This document shows, piece after piece, positions 37,407-44,138 of a stretch of DNA of 64,000 nt. Source of the DNA: a virus; the IMG/VR virus record IMGVR_UViG_3300032307_000646, positions 1 through 64,000 of that record; one strand, given 5' to 3'. Made by a program: the position numbers and the translations under genes. Position 1 is the first letter of the stretch. Each line of letters starts with the position of its first letter. The notes beneath the pieces were generated by a model. It ran no database searches, had not been told where the DNA came from, and saw only the letters and a program-made list of their open reading frames with translations.

Positions 37407-38258
37407 ATGGCAACAGCAAGACCTTACGCATATAACCCAGGGGCACCGATATCTGGGACACAACAAGTCGGTGATTTGGCAATCGGAACACCCGATTCTG
37501 GTTTCACAAATAACCCACAATTTTGGAACGGGCCTGACGAGGAGTTGGGTTATGTAATAGCATTACCAGTTCCAGATAATAGTCAACCAACACCAATACC
37601 TGGTGTAACAGCTTCCGTTCGTTTTCTGAGATCTGGGGCTTTAACAGAAGAATCATTTGTTGGTTTAGTTAACACACAATTCAATCAGAATCATCAAAAC
37701 GCTTTTGATGCTAAAGATTGGCTAACCGCACAGGGATATTTCAGTACTTTTTCAGCTTTTGGAAGTTCTGGATTCCAATGGATGACAATGACTGAGATTA
37801 ACGAAAGTGATGCACATGGAATAGGACAAAATAACATCACAATTAATATTGCACAATCAGGTGGTGGTATGGCTATTGAGCCTGGTATGTATAGTGCAGA
37901 CACATTCCCTGAAGAATATGGTGTACCTATTGTTGGCGACCAAATTCAAAACAGCCAGGATGGTATATTTACCGCAACATTTAGTCAACCTGTGACAGAT
38001 CCTTTGGTCGCGTTTGCGAGTGTTGGTAATCCAAGTCTATATGTCCCAGTTATTGTTTCAGCACCATTCACACCAATTTGGGGTCAAGATACAACATACC
38101 AAAACCCATCTGGATTAACCCAATACACACAGTTTACTGGTAACGAAGGGTTTAATATTATCCGTATAGATGGTACTCACACGTCAATTAGTTTTAACTA
38201 CACTGTTGCTGAGTACTACAGTACAATTTGTTTTGGTTTTGTTGATCAGAACCCTTAA
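37407..38258 (+). CDS. Tail-fibre/adhesin paralogue
   Basis: A 283-aa protein. The N-terminal 115 residues are a diverged copy of the shared domain (VGDLAIGTPDSGFTNNPQFW; FVGLVNTQFNQNHQNAFDAK). The rest is a beta-sandwich-like domain (GIFTATFSQPVTDPLVAFAS) without a LamG signature. Confidence 0.7.
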   Translation: MATARPYAYNPGAPISGTQQVGDLAIGTPDSGFTNNPQFWNGPDEELGYVIALPVPDNSQPTPIPGVTASVRFLRSGALTEESFVGLVNTQFNQNHQNAFDAKDWLTAQGYFSTFSAFGSSGFQWMTMTEINESDAHGIGQNNITINIAQSGGGMAIEPGMYSADTFPEEYGVPIVGDQIQNSQDGIFTATFSQPVTDPLVAFASVGNPSLYVPVIVSAPFTPIWGQDTTYQNPSGLTQYTQFTGNEGFNIIRIDGTHTSISFNYTVAEYYSTICFGFVDQNP

Positions 38259-38268
38259 TTATTTTTAA

Positions 38269-39327
38269 ATGGTATATAACGCTATATATAACGCTGGACC
38301 AGCAATAGGTGGTACAACTCAGGTTGGTAATATTGCCGTTGCAACTGGTACACCAGATTACGCTGTCGGTGATTGGGTTGGTGGTGTTGATGACACTGGG
38401 TGTTATGTTATCATTAGTGAGACAACAAACACTGGTTTAGCTGGTAGATCAGCTGGTGGTAGTTCGGAAATAATTCCAGCGGAAACCCCAGTTTTTTGGC
38501 GAACAACAAGTAATACTGACCAAGCCTTTCTTGATTTGGTTAATGTTTTACCAGGTTCACCTGGTACTATAACCGATGTTGGGGTGGCGACAGACTGGTT
38601 AGCGGGTCATAATTTTTGGACATCGTATGGAACAGCTCTGGCGGTCACAGCACAGATATATTTTGATCCAGCTAATACGTTATCTTACCCTGGTAGCGGT
38701 AACACTTTAACCAATATTGGTACATTGGGTAACATTACTGGTACATTGGGGAATATGTCGGGTGTTGTTTACGATAGTAACGCTGGTGGTGGATCCCTTA
38801 ACTTTGACGGTGGTTCGGATACGATACAGTTCGGGCAATTCAATTTTGGTAATAGTATATCTGTTAGCGCTTGGGTTTATCCGAGAAATGAGGCTAGTAT
38901 AAACTGTTTAGTTTCTAACTGTGGTGCAAACACGGCGACAAATGGTTTTAAAATGGCTTGGAATAACTGGACAACTGTAAATTTAACCATGAACTTTGAA
39001 GCGGGTAATGGTGGCGCTGGCGGTACTCAGTCAACGGCTAATAATACAGTTACTGAGAACGCTTGGCAAATGTTAACTTATGTTTTTGATAAAACAAACC
39101 AAACAATACGTTTCTATAAAAATGGGGTTGCTATTCCTACTAATAACGGTGGATCACCAGTTGCTAATATAGGTACAAACAACTCAAATTGGTGGATTGG
39201 TTCCATTGGCGGTAGTTCATACCAGATGGACGCTAATTTGGGTGAATTTAAGGTTTGGATGAGTTTAATGTCTGACGGGGATGTGTCAGCTGAATTTGAC
39301 GCGACTAAAGCTAGATACGGTTTGTAA
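38269..39327 (+). CDS. Tail-fibre/adhesin, LamG domain
   Basis: A 352-aa protein with a diverged shared N-terminus (VGNIAVATGTPDYAVGDWV) and a LamG-like C-terminal domain (YFDPANTLSYPGSGNTL; NSISVSAWVYPRNE; ending FDATKARYGL). Last of five fibre paralogues. Its stop lies 2 nt from the stop of the convergent gene. Confidence 0.75.
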   Translation: MVYNAIYNAGPAIGGTTQVGNIAVATGTPDYAVGDWVGGVDDTGCYVIISETTNTGLAGRSAGGSSEIIPAETPVFWRTTSNTDQAFLDLVNVLPGSPGTITDVGVATDWLAGHNFWTSYGTALAVTAQIYFDPANTLSYPGSGNTLTNIGTLGNITGTLGNMSGVVYDSNAGGGSLNFDGGSDTIQFGQFNFGNSISVSAWVYPRNEASINCLVSNCGANTATNGFKMAWNNWTTVNLTMNFEAGNGGAGGTQSTANNTVTENAWQMLTYVFDKTNQTIRFYKNGVAIPTNNGGSPVANIGTNNSNWWIGSIGGSSYQMDANLGEFKVWMSLMSDGDVSAEFDATKARYGL

Positions 39328-39329
39328 TA

Positions 39330-39839
39330 TTACTGAGGTTTTTCAGAATCTTTGATGATTAACTCACCCAAAACTTCCATCTTACCAAGGAGTTCCTGGA
39401 AAGCTATTTGTTCAATATCCATATCATTTTTTGTTGATGAATAAAGTTTTTCAAGAAGATCTTTATATTCTTTTTTAGCATCTTCCATATCTAAGTCACC
39501 CTTAGCAGCTTTTTCGTAATATTCTAACTTAACCTCGAAGTGATGGTAAGTTAATAATGCCGCGCCACCTTTTTCTTTTGCGTTGTCGGCAATTTTTTCG
39601 GCACCACCTAATCTTGTCTCAGCAAATGATTCGAGTTTATCACCCTCTTCTAAAGGATTACCTGGGCCCCTAGTTATATTGGATTGCCATGTTGTGTTAC
39701 CAACTGGATTACCTGGACCTCTTTTAACACCAGAATCCCATAGAGATCCAGTTGAAGTTGACGTTGATGAGGTTGAGGTTGAATCCTCATTCAATCCCAT
39801 CATCGTTCTTATTTTTAATATTTCCTCAAGGTATGTCAT
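39330..39839 (-). CDS. Virion-region protein with MMGLNE leader peptide
   Basis: A 169-aa protein starting MTYLEEILKIRTMMGLNEDS, then a Ser/Thr stretch, an internal repeat (RGPGNPVGNTTWQSN and RGPGNPLEEG), and a helical C-terminal half (HFEVKLEYYEKAAKGDLDME). Predicted to be cleaved after LNE if a T4-type prohead protease acts on it. Overlaps the membrane-protein gene upstream. Confidence 0.65.
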   Translation of the reverse strand: MTYLEEILKIRTMMGLNEDSTSTSSTSTSTGSLWDSGVKRGPGNPVGNTTWQSNITRGPGNPLEEGDKLESFAETRLGGAEKIADNAKEKGGAALLTYHHFEVKLEYYEKAAKGDLDMEDAKKEYKDLLEKLYSSTKNDMDIEQIAFQELLGKMEVLGELIIKDSEKPQ

Positions 39840-40101
39840 GATTGTTGCGTTTATCCTCTTCGTGTTTATAGTTATAATGGTTACATTCTATGTCAATGAA
39901 TTCATCGTCTTCGGTTGAAGCTTTGTAACTCGTATACATTATAAATAACACAAATTCAAAAAATAAGGTGTAGATTACTGGGTGCCAATCCAAAGGATTA
40001 ACTTTACCTATTATTAATAGTAGAATACCGTATATGAAACCACACTGGAATAACACTAAAACCAAAAAAGGTATAACAGTTAATCTAATAAAATCCTTCA
40101 T
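39826..40101 (-). CDS. Two-span membrane protein
   Basis: A 91-aa protein with two hydrophobic spans (about 6-31 and 42-57) and an acidic/His-rich tail (DDEFIDIECNHYNYKHEEDK). Its start overlaps the stop of the leader-peptide gene upstream by 1 nt, and its end overlaps the gene downstream. Function unknown. Confidence 0.65.
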   Translation of the reverse strand: MKDFIRLTVIPFLVLVLFQCGFIYGILLLIIGKVNPLDWHPVIYTLFFEFVLFIMYTSYKASTEDDEFIDIECNHYNYKHEEDKRNNHDIP

Positions 40102-41000
40102 TACATTATATAGTTAGTTAATTCATATTTACCAGAAGGCATTCTGTATAATGAAATTTGTAACATTTTTTTAAGCGGTTTACCATCTTTTAATAACTCA
40201 ACATGGTACTGAACAGTTTTTTCATAAGCAACATGTTCTGGGGTGATACTTTCCCAGTTAACCGTAAAACCTTTATGGTTAGCGTATTCTTCGGCAGATT
40301 CTAAAGCACCAGCTTGTGTATCAAAATAATTTTCTTGTTGGAATCCTCTACCTTCGAAAACTTTACCATCTTTACCAGCTCTCATAGCCATCCAAGAACC
40401 TTCCTCTTCTTCAAGCTCTTTTTGAAGTTCGTCCAGACTTTCTAATTTAAGATCACCCAAAGCGTCCATTGTGTCGTCATAACCAGGCATTTTATAATCT
40501 GGTTCTTCTTCTGGTTCTCCGAACATATCATCAATTAGTGATTGGGCCATTGATTTTAAATCAATTTTATTATTACCACGACCCATATTCCAAACACTCC
40601 CTAAAGCGTTCTCAAGGTAATCAACCCTATTATCGGAGCCAACCTTCGCATCTTCCATAGCAAGATCCCAAGATTCCTCAACGTCTTCATTTTTCTCAAA
40701 AGTTTCTGGGTCTCTATCTTGTTTATTAGCGGTTGCGTAATAAACCTCTTCACCCTTTTTATCACCGTATTGGTCTTTGAATTTATTAAGAACTTCAGTG
40801 TTCTCATCAGTTTCCTCTTCTCTCATTGAACCAACAATATCCGATGGAGATAACTCTTCTATCGCGTCTTTACCGTAATTGATTTCATAATCATCATCCT
40901 CTGGGGACATGTTTGTAATTTTACCGCTTGGGCTAACATGATTTACACCCATCATTTCTTGTATTCTAGAAAGTTCTTCGTTTAAACTGGATTTTTTCAT
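40101..41000 (-). CDS. Virion-region protein with MMGVN leader peptide
   Basis: A 299-aa acidic protein starting KKSSLNEELSRIQEMMGVNH. Long acidic segment (DDYEINYGKDAIEELSPSD; EPEEEPDYKMPGYDD), then a C-terminal domain (ESAEEYANHKGFTVNWESIT). First gene of a three-gene leftward operon with a late-type box 13 nt upstream. Confidence 0.7.
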   Translation of the reverse strand: MKKSSLNEELSRIQEMMGVNHVSPSGKITNMSPEDDDYEINYGKDAIEELSPSDIVGSMREEETDENTEVLNKFKDQYGDKKGEEVYYATANKQDRDPETFEKNEDVEESWDLAMEDAKVGSDNRVDYLENALGSVWNMGRGNNKIDLKSMAQSLIDDMFGEPEEEPDYKMPGYDDTMDALGDLKLESLDELQKELEEEEGSWMAMRAGKDGKVFEGRGFQQENYFDTQAGALESAEEYANHKGFTVNWESITPEHVAYEKTVQYHVELLKDGKPLKKMLQISLYRMPSGKYELTNYIM

Positions 41001-41013
41001 AAAAACATTTATT

Positions 41014-41021
41014 TATAAATA
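41014..41021 (-). promoter_or_regulatory. Late-type TATTTATA box
   Basis: Minus-strand TATTTATA within TATTTATAAATA, 13 nt before the ATG at 41000. Confidence 0.5.
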
Positions 41022-41067
41022 CTTTTATAAAAAGAAAAAAGACTATATTGGTAATTAAAATGTGAAG

Positions 41068-41141
41068 TCGTCCTAGCTGGACTCGAACCAGCGGCCTTCT
41101 GCGTATCAGGCAGACGCTCTAACCAACTGAGCTACAGGACG
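41068..41141 (-). tRNA. tRNA-Ile (GAT)
   Basis: Cloverleaf with acceptor CGTCCTG/TAGGACG, anticodon loop CTGATAC, T-loop TTCGAGT. No encoded CCA. Confidence 0.9.
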
Positions 41142-41201
41142 ATAAATTAGATTTTGCACAATAAACATTGTTCGTTTATCGTAGCAAAAACGGGTTTATT
41201 G

Positions 41202-41275
41202 TACCTTCAGAGAGACTCGAACTCCCAACCTTTTCGTTCGTAGCGAAACGCTCTAATCCATTGAGCTATGAAGGT
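41202..41275 (-). tRNA. tRNA-Arg (ACG)
   Basis: Acceptor ACCTTCA/TGAAGGT, anticodon loop CTACGAA, T-arm GGGAG TTCGAGT CTCTC-type. Confidence 0.9.
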
Positions 41276-41280
41276 AAATA

Positions 41281-41397
41281 ATAGGCCATTGTTACAATAT
41301 CTCTCACCCACTTTCTTGGCAGGGTATCCATCATGGGTTCCGTTAACTGATATCTATTTTATAACCCCTGACGGAACAAACGGGGTAACCTATTTGG
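41281..41397 (-). ncRNA. Structured spacer with pseudoknot topology
   Basis: Between tRNA-Arg and tRNA-His, GTTCCGT (41337)/ACGGAAC (41371) and ACCCC (41364)/GGGGT (41382) interleave in the order 1a-2a-1b-2b, an H-type pseudoknot layout. Could be a small RNA or a processing element. Confidence 0.4.
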
Positions 41398-41472
41398 GGT
41401 GACTGATGGGACTCGAACCCACGACCTCTTGAATCACAATCAAGCACTCTAACCAACTGAGCTACAGAAACC
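41398..41472 (-). tRNA. tRNA-His (GTG), mismatched acceptor
   Basis: Anticodon loop TTGTGAT, extra G-1 opposite C73 as in tRNA-His. The acceptor GTTTCTG/CAGTCAC has mismatches at pairs 3 and 4. Confidence 0.8.
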
Positions 41473-41480
41473 ATATATGG

Positions 41481-41552
41481 TAGCGAGAGGGAATTTCGAA
41501 ATCCCGACCTTTCGGATATGAGCCGAATGCTCTTCCTCTGAGCTATCTCGCC
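41481..41552 (-). tRNA. tRNA-Met (CAT)
   Basis: Acceptor GGCGAGA/TCTCGCT, anticodon loop CTCATAT, anticodon stem TTCGG/CCGAA, so not an initiator. An Ile tRNA with modified CAT cannot be excluded. Confidence 0.85.
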
Positions 41553-41581
41553 ATTTTCTCGCCAATATGGCGAGATATTTG

Positions 41582-41652
41582 TTGTCCCTTCAGGACTCGA
41601 ACCTGAATTCTCTGGCTCAAAACCAGATGTGCTGCCATTACACCAAGGGACA
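41582..41652 (-). tRNA. tRNA-Gln (TTG)
   Basis: Acceptor TGTCCCT/AGGGACA, anticodon loop TTTTGAG, T-loop TTCGAGT. Confidence 0.88.
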
Positions 41653-41658
41653 ATATGG

Positions 41659-41731
41659 TGGAGCTAATGGGACTCGAACCCACATCCTCTTCCTTGCAAG
41701 GGAAGCGCTCAGCCAATTGAGCTATAACCCC
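41659..41731 (-). tRNA. tRNA-Ala (TGC)
   Basis: Acceptor GGGGTTA/TAGCTCC with G-U pairs, anticodon stem CTTCC/GGAAG, loop CTTGCAA. Confidence 0.88.
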
Positions 41732-41732
41732 A

Positions 41733-42194
41733 TTAATTTTGTCGAAAAGTTATCTGCCTTAAACAATGGTCTAGCAGATACTGTTCAACATTTGGTATTT
41801 TCCTCAAGAAGTCATACTCATATGAATAACAAAGTATTTCTTCTCTTGGTGATTCTTGGACACCTCTATATCTAAGATAAAGGTGTAAAGATTCATGTAC
41901 AATAACAGCCGCGAGATTGTTTAGGGATTTTGCCCTAGCGTCTGTTGACGATATTACTATACTACCCTTTGCGTCTTTAGAACCCTCATTTGTTGAGTAG
42001 TTACCAGACCAAAATGTTATTTTATTACAAACACGTAAAACGAGTTTATAAGCGGTGGTATCTGTTTGTCTGATAATTGTTAAAGCACTATCAGCTCTCA
42101 GATCCCAACCATCCCCAGCTTTATCGATTACAATTTGTGATTTACAAATCGTTGTGGATAAAACCATTACGATCATTAATATTAGTTTCCTCAT
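41733..42194 (-). CDS. Secreted HExxH metallopeptidase
   Basis: A 153-aa protein inside the tRNA array. Signal peptide MRKLILMIVMVLSTTICKSQ, mature domain with VIVHESLHLYLRYRG, where HESLH is a zinc-binding HExxH, then an acidic EEILCYSYEYDFL that could supply a third ligand. Probably an envelope or periplasmic protease; the target is unknown. Start at 42194 is 3 nt from a TATTTATT box. Confidence 0.75.
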   Translation of the reverse strand: MRKLILMIVMVLSTTICKSQIVIDKAGDGWDLRADSALTIIRQTDTTAYKLVLRVCNKITFWSGNYSTNEGSKDAKGSIVISSTDARAKSLNNLAAVIVHESLHLYLRYRGVQESPREEILCYSYEYDFLRKIPNVEQYLLDHCLRQITFRQN

Positions 42195-42197
42195 ATT

Positions 42198-42205
42198 AAT
42201 AAATA
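42198..42205 (-). promoter_or_regulatory. Late-type TATTTATT box
   Basis: Minus-strand TATTTATT, 3 nt before the ATG at 42194 and just after tRNA-Tyr. Confidence 0.35.
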
Positions 42206-42206
42206 G

Positions 42207-42288
42207 TGCCAGCAGGTGGACTCGAACCACCGAACCCGTAAGGGAGCAGATTTACAGTCTGCCGCAATTGCCGCTATGCGATACTGGC
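42207..42288 (-). tRNA. tRNA-Tyr (GTA)
   Basis: Class II tRNA with a long variable arm; acceptor GCCAGTA/TGCTGGC, anticodon loop CTGTAAA. Confidence 0.9.
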
Positions 42289-42429
42289 AAGTGAGGTAAG
42301 AGGAAGATGGTTCAGTGGACATCCTCTTTTACGATCGGCATTACTTGGGTGAATACCTGCAAACTCCGATCACACCAGTCAGTATTCACTCTCGAACTAT
42401 TGATGTGATCATTCCCCGATCAACCTTTG
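42289..42429 (-). ncRNA. Structured spacer with pseudoknot topology
   Basis: GTGAATAC (42349)/GTATTCAC (42382) and GATCACA (42368)/TGTGATC (42404) interleave as 1a-2a-1b-2b. A second inter-tRNA segment with a pseudoknot layout, of unknown role. Confidence 0.4.
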
Positions 42430-42502
42430 TACACCCTATAGGACTCGAACCTATGACATCTGCCATGTAAGGGCAGCGCTCTACCAACTGAGCTAAAGGT
42501 GC
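42430..42502 (-). tRNA. tRNA-Val (TAC)
   Basis: Acceptor GCACCTT/AGGGTGT, anticodon stem CTGCC/GGCAG, loop CTTACAT. Confidence 0.9.
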
Positions 42503-42604
42503 ATGTGTCCCTTCGTAGGTACTTGCCGTTTCTTAAGTCGACACTTTCCCCGTTGCGTGTTTTATTTAAGTGTACTTCCCTACTGGGACTTGAAGCCAAC
42601 ACAT
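42503..42604 (-). ncRNA. Structured RNA between tRNA-Val and tRNA-Leu
   Basis: An outer ATGTGT/ACACAT pair encloses GTCCC/GGGAC and GTAGG/CCTAC stems and an inner ACACTT/AAGTGT stem. The segment is about the size of a tRNA but does not fold as one. Confidence 0.4.
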
Positions 42605-42606
42605 TG

Positions 42607-42687
42607 TACCCAAAGAGAGACTCGAACTCTCACGCCTTTCAGCCACGGTTTCTAAGACCGTTATGTCTACCATTCCATCACTCGGGC
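42607..42687 (-). tRNA. tRNA-Leu (TAG)
   Basis: Class II tRNA; acceptor GCCCGAG/TTTGGGT with wobbles, anticodon loop CTTAGAA, variable arm GGCTGAAAGGC. Confidence 0.88.
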
Positions 42688-42693
42688 ATTTTA

Positions 42694-42766
42694 GCACGGA
42701 TACAAGGATTCGAACCCTGAACTGTGGTTTTGGAGACCATTATGATACCATTTCACCATACCCGTG
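42694..42766 (-). tRNA. tRNA-Trp (CCA)
   Basis: Acceptor CACGGGT/ATCCGTG, anticodon loop CTCCAAA; one A-C mismatch at the top of the anticodon stem and an unusual C discriminator. Confidence 0.82.
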
Positions 42767-42774
42767 TATATTTG

Positions 42775-42844
42775 AGTATAAGGTTGGAATCGAACCAACA
42801 CCGTTGGTTTTGCAGACCAACTGACCACCACGATCAACTTATAC
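42775..42844 (-). tRNA. tRNA-Cys (GCA)
   Basis: Perfect acceptor GTATAAG/CTTATAC, anticodon loop CTGCAAA, T-arm GTTGG/CCAAC. Confidence 0.9.
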
Positions 42845-42849
42845 GTTTG

Positions 42850-42923
42850 TGTCCCCGACAGGACTCGAACCTGTGACTCCCTCATTAAAAGTGAGGTGCT
42901 CTAACCAACTGAGCTACGAAGAC
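42850..42923 (-). tRNA. tRNA-Lys (TTT)
   Basis: Acceptor GTCTTCG/CGGGGAC, anticodon stem CCTCA/TGAGG, loop CTTTTAA. Confidence 0.9.
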
Positions 42924-42929
42924 ATTGTG

Positions 42930-43005
42930 TCAGGATAGCTGGATTCGAACCAGCGATCCCCCGCGTCCAAGGCGGGTAGGGACGACCTGACTCCCCCATA
43001 TCCTG
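42930..43005 (-). tRNA. tRNA, anticodon TGG (Pro-like, atypical)
   Basis: Perfect acceptor CAGGATA/TATCCTG and T-arm GCTGG/CCAGC. The loop CTTGGAC reads TGG but has C at position 38, and the D-arm is enlarged. The next tRNA is a standard Pro(TGG), so the identity of this one is uncertain. Confidence 0.65.
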
Positions 43006-43012
43006 AATTAAG

Positions 43013-43087
43013 TAGCGTAGACAGGACTCGAACCTGCACTATGTCCTCATCCCAAATGAGGCGGCCTACCAATTGGCCAACTACGCT
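43013..43087 (-). tRNA. tRNA-Pro (TGG)
   Basis: Acceptor AGCGTAG/CTACGCT, anticodon stem CCTCA/TGAGG, loop TTTGGGA, typical for tRNA-Pro. Confidence 0.9.
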
Positions 43088-43117
43088 ATTTTAAAATTAC
43101 CAATACGTCAAAGAACT

Positions 43118-43153
43118 GCAAAAAAAAACCCTGAACTTGTTGGTTCAGGGCTT
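43118..43153 (-). terminator. Terminator before the tRNA array
   Basis: CCCTGAAC, 6-nt loop, GTTCAGGG with nine T on the minus strand; lies between the promoter at 43314 and the first tRNA, so it may attenuate array transcription. Confidence 0.8.
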
Positions 43154-43187
43154 CGTTTTTCTTAGTTTTAGTTTTATTTCTACAACA

Positions 43188-43286
43188 TCATGAAAATACT
43201 TGGTCTGAACCCGATACGGTACGAGGATACCACTGGCACACTGCCATCGGTTTAATCACTGCGATATGTAGGTTCATATTTTTCAT
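43188..43286 (-). CDS. Possible 32-aa leader peptide
   Basis: Reads MKNMNLHIAVIKPMAVCQWY then PRTVSGSDQVFS. It is the only ORF between a consensus host-type promoter and a strong terminator, upstream of the tRNA array. It has no amino-acid run typical of classical attenuation. Coding status uncertain. Confidence 0.4.
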   Translation of the reverse strand: MKNMNLHIAVIKPMAVCQWYPRTVSGSDQVFS

Positions 43287-43313
43287 TTTAATGTTATTGT
43301 TAAATAATTAGTA

Positions 43314-43344
43314 CAAAATTAAGCAAAGTTTTCTAAAAAACAAA
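43314..43344 (-). promoter_or_regulatory. Host-type promoter upstream of the tRNA array
   Basis: Minus-strand TTTG at 43344 and -7 TAATTTTG ending at 43314, a close match to the housekeeping Bacteroidota consensus. Confidence 0.7.
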
Positions 43345-43371
43345 CTTTTTACGATTTTTTTTTAAAAAAAA

Positions 43372-43755
43372 TTATCTTTTACCAGTTTTTGTTGGGTTAA
43401 CACCTTGATTTCTATCAATATAGATCCAGTCACAAGATGTTAAATCAAATTGATTTAAGTGATCTAAGACAACATCTATATCATATTCTTTGCAAGAATA
43501 TATATCAAACTGCACTAAAGATGGGGTCTCGTTATCCCAAACGTGTATCGATGCGTGTGATGTTGCTAATGTTATCGTACCCGTAACACCTTCGTTACCT
43601 GGCTCGTTTACATATACGGATGTTGGGCCAGCCACAACTACCATACCAACTTTATCAACTAACTCTTTTAACCAAGTGTTAAGCGATTCTTCTGTTCTTG
43701 GTGGGTTATTTACAAACCCCCTAACAATTAAATGTACGTGATTAGGTTTAAACAT
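43372..43755 (-). CDS. S-adenosylmethionine decarboxylase-like pyruvoyl enzyme
   Basis: A 127-aa protein matching the bacterial class 1 AdoMetDC (SpeH/SpeD) in length and in GTITLATSHASIHVWDNE, followed by LVQFDIYSCKEYD. By comparison with the family, Ser66 would form the pyruvoyl group by self-cleavage, His71 and Cys88 match the catalytic His and Cys. The residue before Ser66 is Thr, where the family normally has Glu. Role: polyamine synthesis, or a related decarboxylation if specificity has changed; some phage homologues are reported to act on other amino acids. Overlap-free, 4 nt from the next gene upstream. Confidence 0.85.
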   Translation of the reverse strand: MFKPNHVHLIVRGFVNNPPRTEESLNTWLKELVDKVGMVVVAGPTSVYVNEPGNEGVTGTITLATSHASIHVWDNETPSLVQFDIYSCKEYDIDVVLDHLNQFDLTSCDWIYIDRNQGVNPTKTGKR

Positions 43756-43759
43756 GGTT

Positions 43760-44011
43760 TTAAAATTCTTCTTCTAAATCATCATTATCATCATCATCGA
43801 AGGTTCTACCATCGTAGTAACCGTCATCTGTGTCAGATATTATTGTTTCTATTTCATATAACACATCACTTATTCGTTCAATAACGTTATCGGTTACATC
43901 ATCCCTAAAATTCTCAGGATCAATCATCTCTAACTTATTTTCGGCATCTTCCTTGAGATCAATTATTTGTCTCTGTAAGTCTTTAAGATAATTTAAGGCT
44001 AATTTGCTCAT
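43760..44011 (-). CDS. Hypothetical acidic 83-aa protein
   Basis: Starts MSKLALNYLKDLQRQIIDLK (coiled-coil-like) and ends in a very acidic tail (DDDDNDDLEEEF). The ATG at 44011 is preferred to an in-frame GTG at 44026 and is 14 nt after a TATTTATG box. In operon with the AdoMetDC-like gene. Confidence 0.65.
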   Translation of the reverse strand: MSKLALNYLKDLQRQIIDLKEDAENKLEMIDPENFRDDVTDNVIERISDVLYEIETIISDTDDGYYDGRTFDDDDNDDLEEEF

Positions 44012-44025
44012 GTTGTTTTTTTTCA

Positions 44026-44033
44026 CATAAATA
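44026..44033 (-). promoter_or_regulatory. Late-type TATTTATG box
   Basis: Minus-strand TATTTATG, 14 nt before the ATG at 44011. Confidence 0.4.
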
Positions 44034-44112
44034 GGTTCGTTTATAGTAAAAAACAGATTTTGTTTAATAAAATTTTTTTGAAAGTAAAGGGTCTTTTTTG
44101 TGATTTTTATCT

Positions 44113-44120
44113 ATTTATAA
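44113..44120 (+). promoter_or_regulatory. Late-type TATTTATA box
   Basis: TATTTATAAATA, 18 nt before the ATG at 44139; would drive the exported-protein cassette. Confidence 0.5.
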
Positions 44121-44138
44121 ATATCAAAACAAAACAAC

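Noticed and set aside
41567-41875. Plus-strand frames across the tRNA array
   Set aside because: They are antisense to tRNA genes and the metalloprotease gene.
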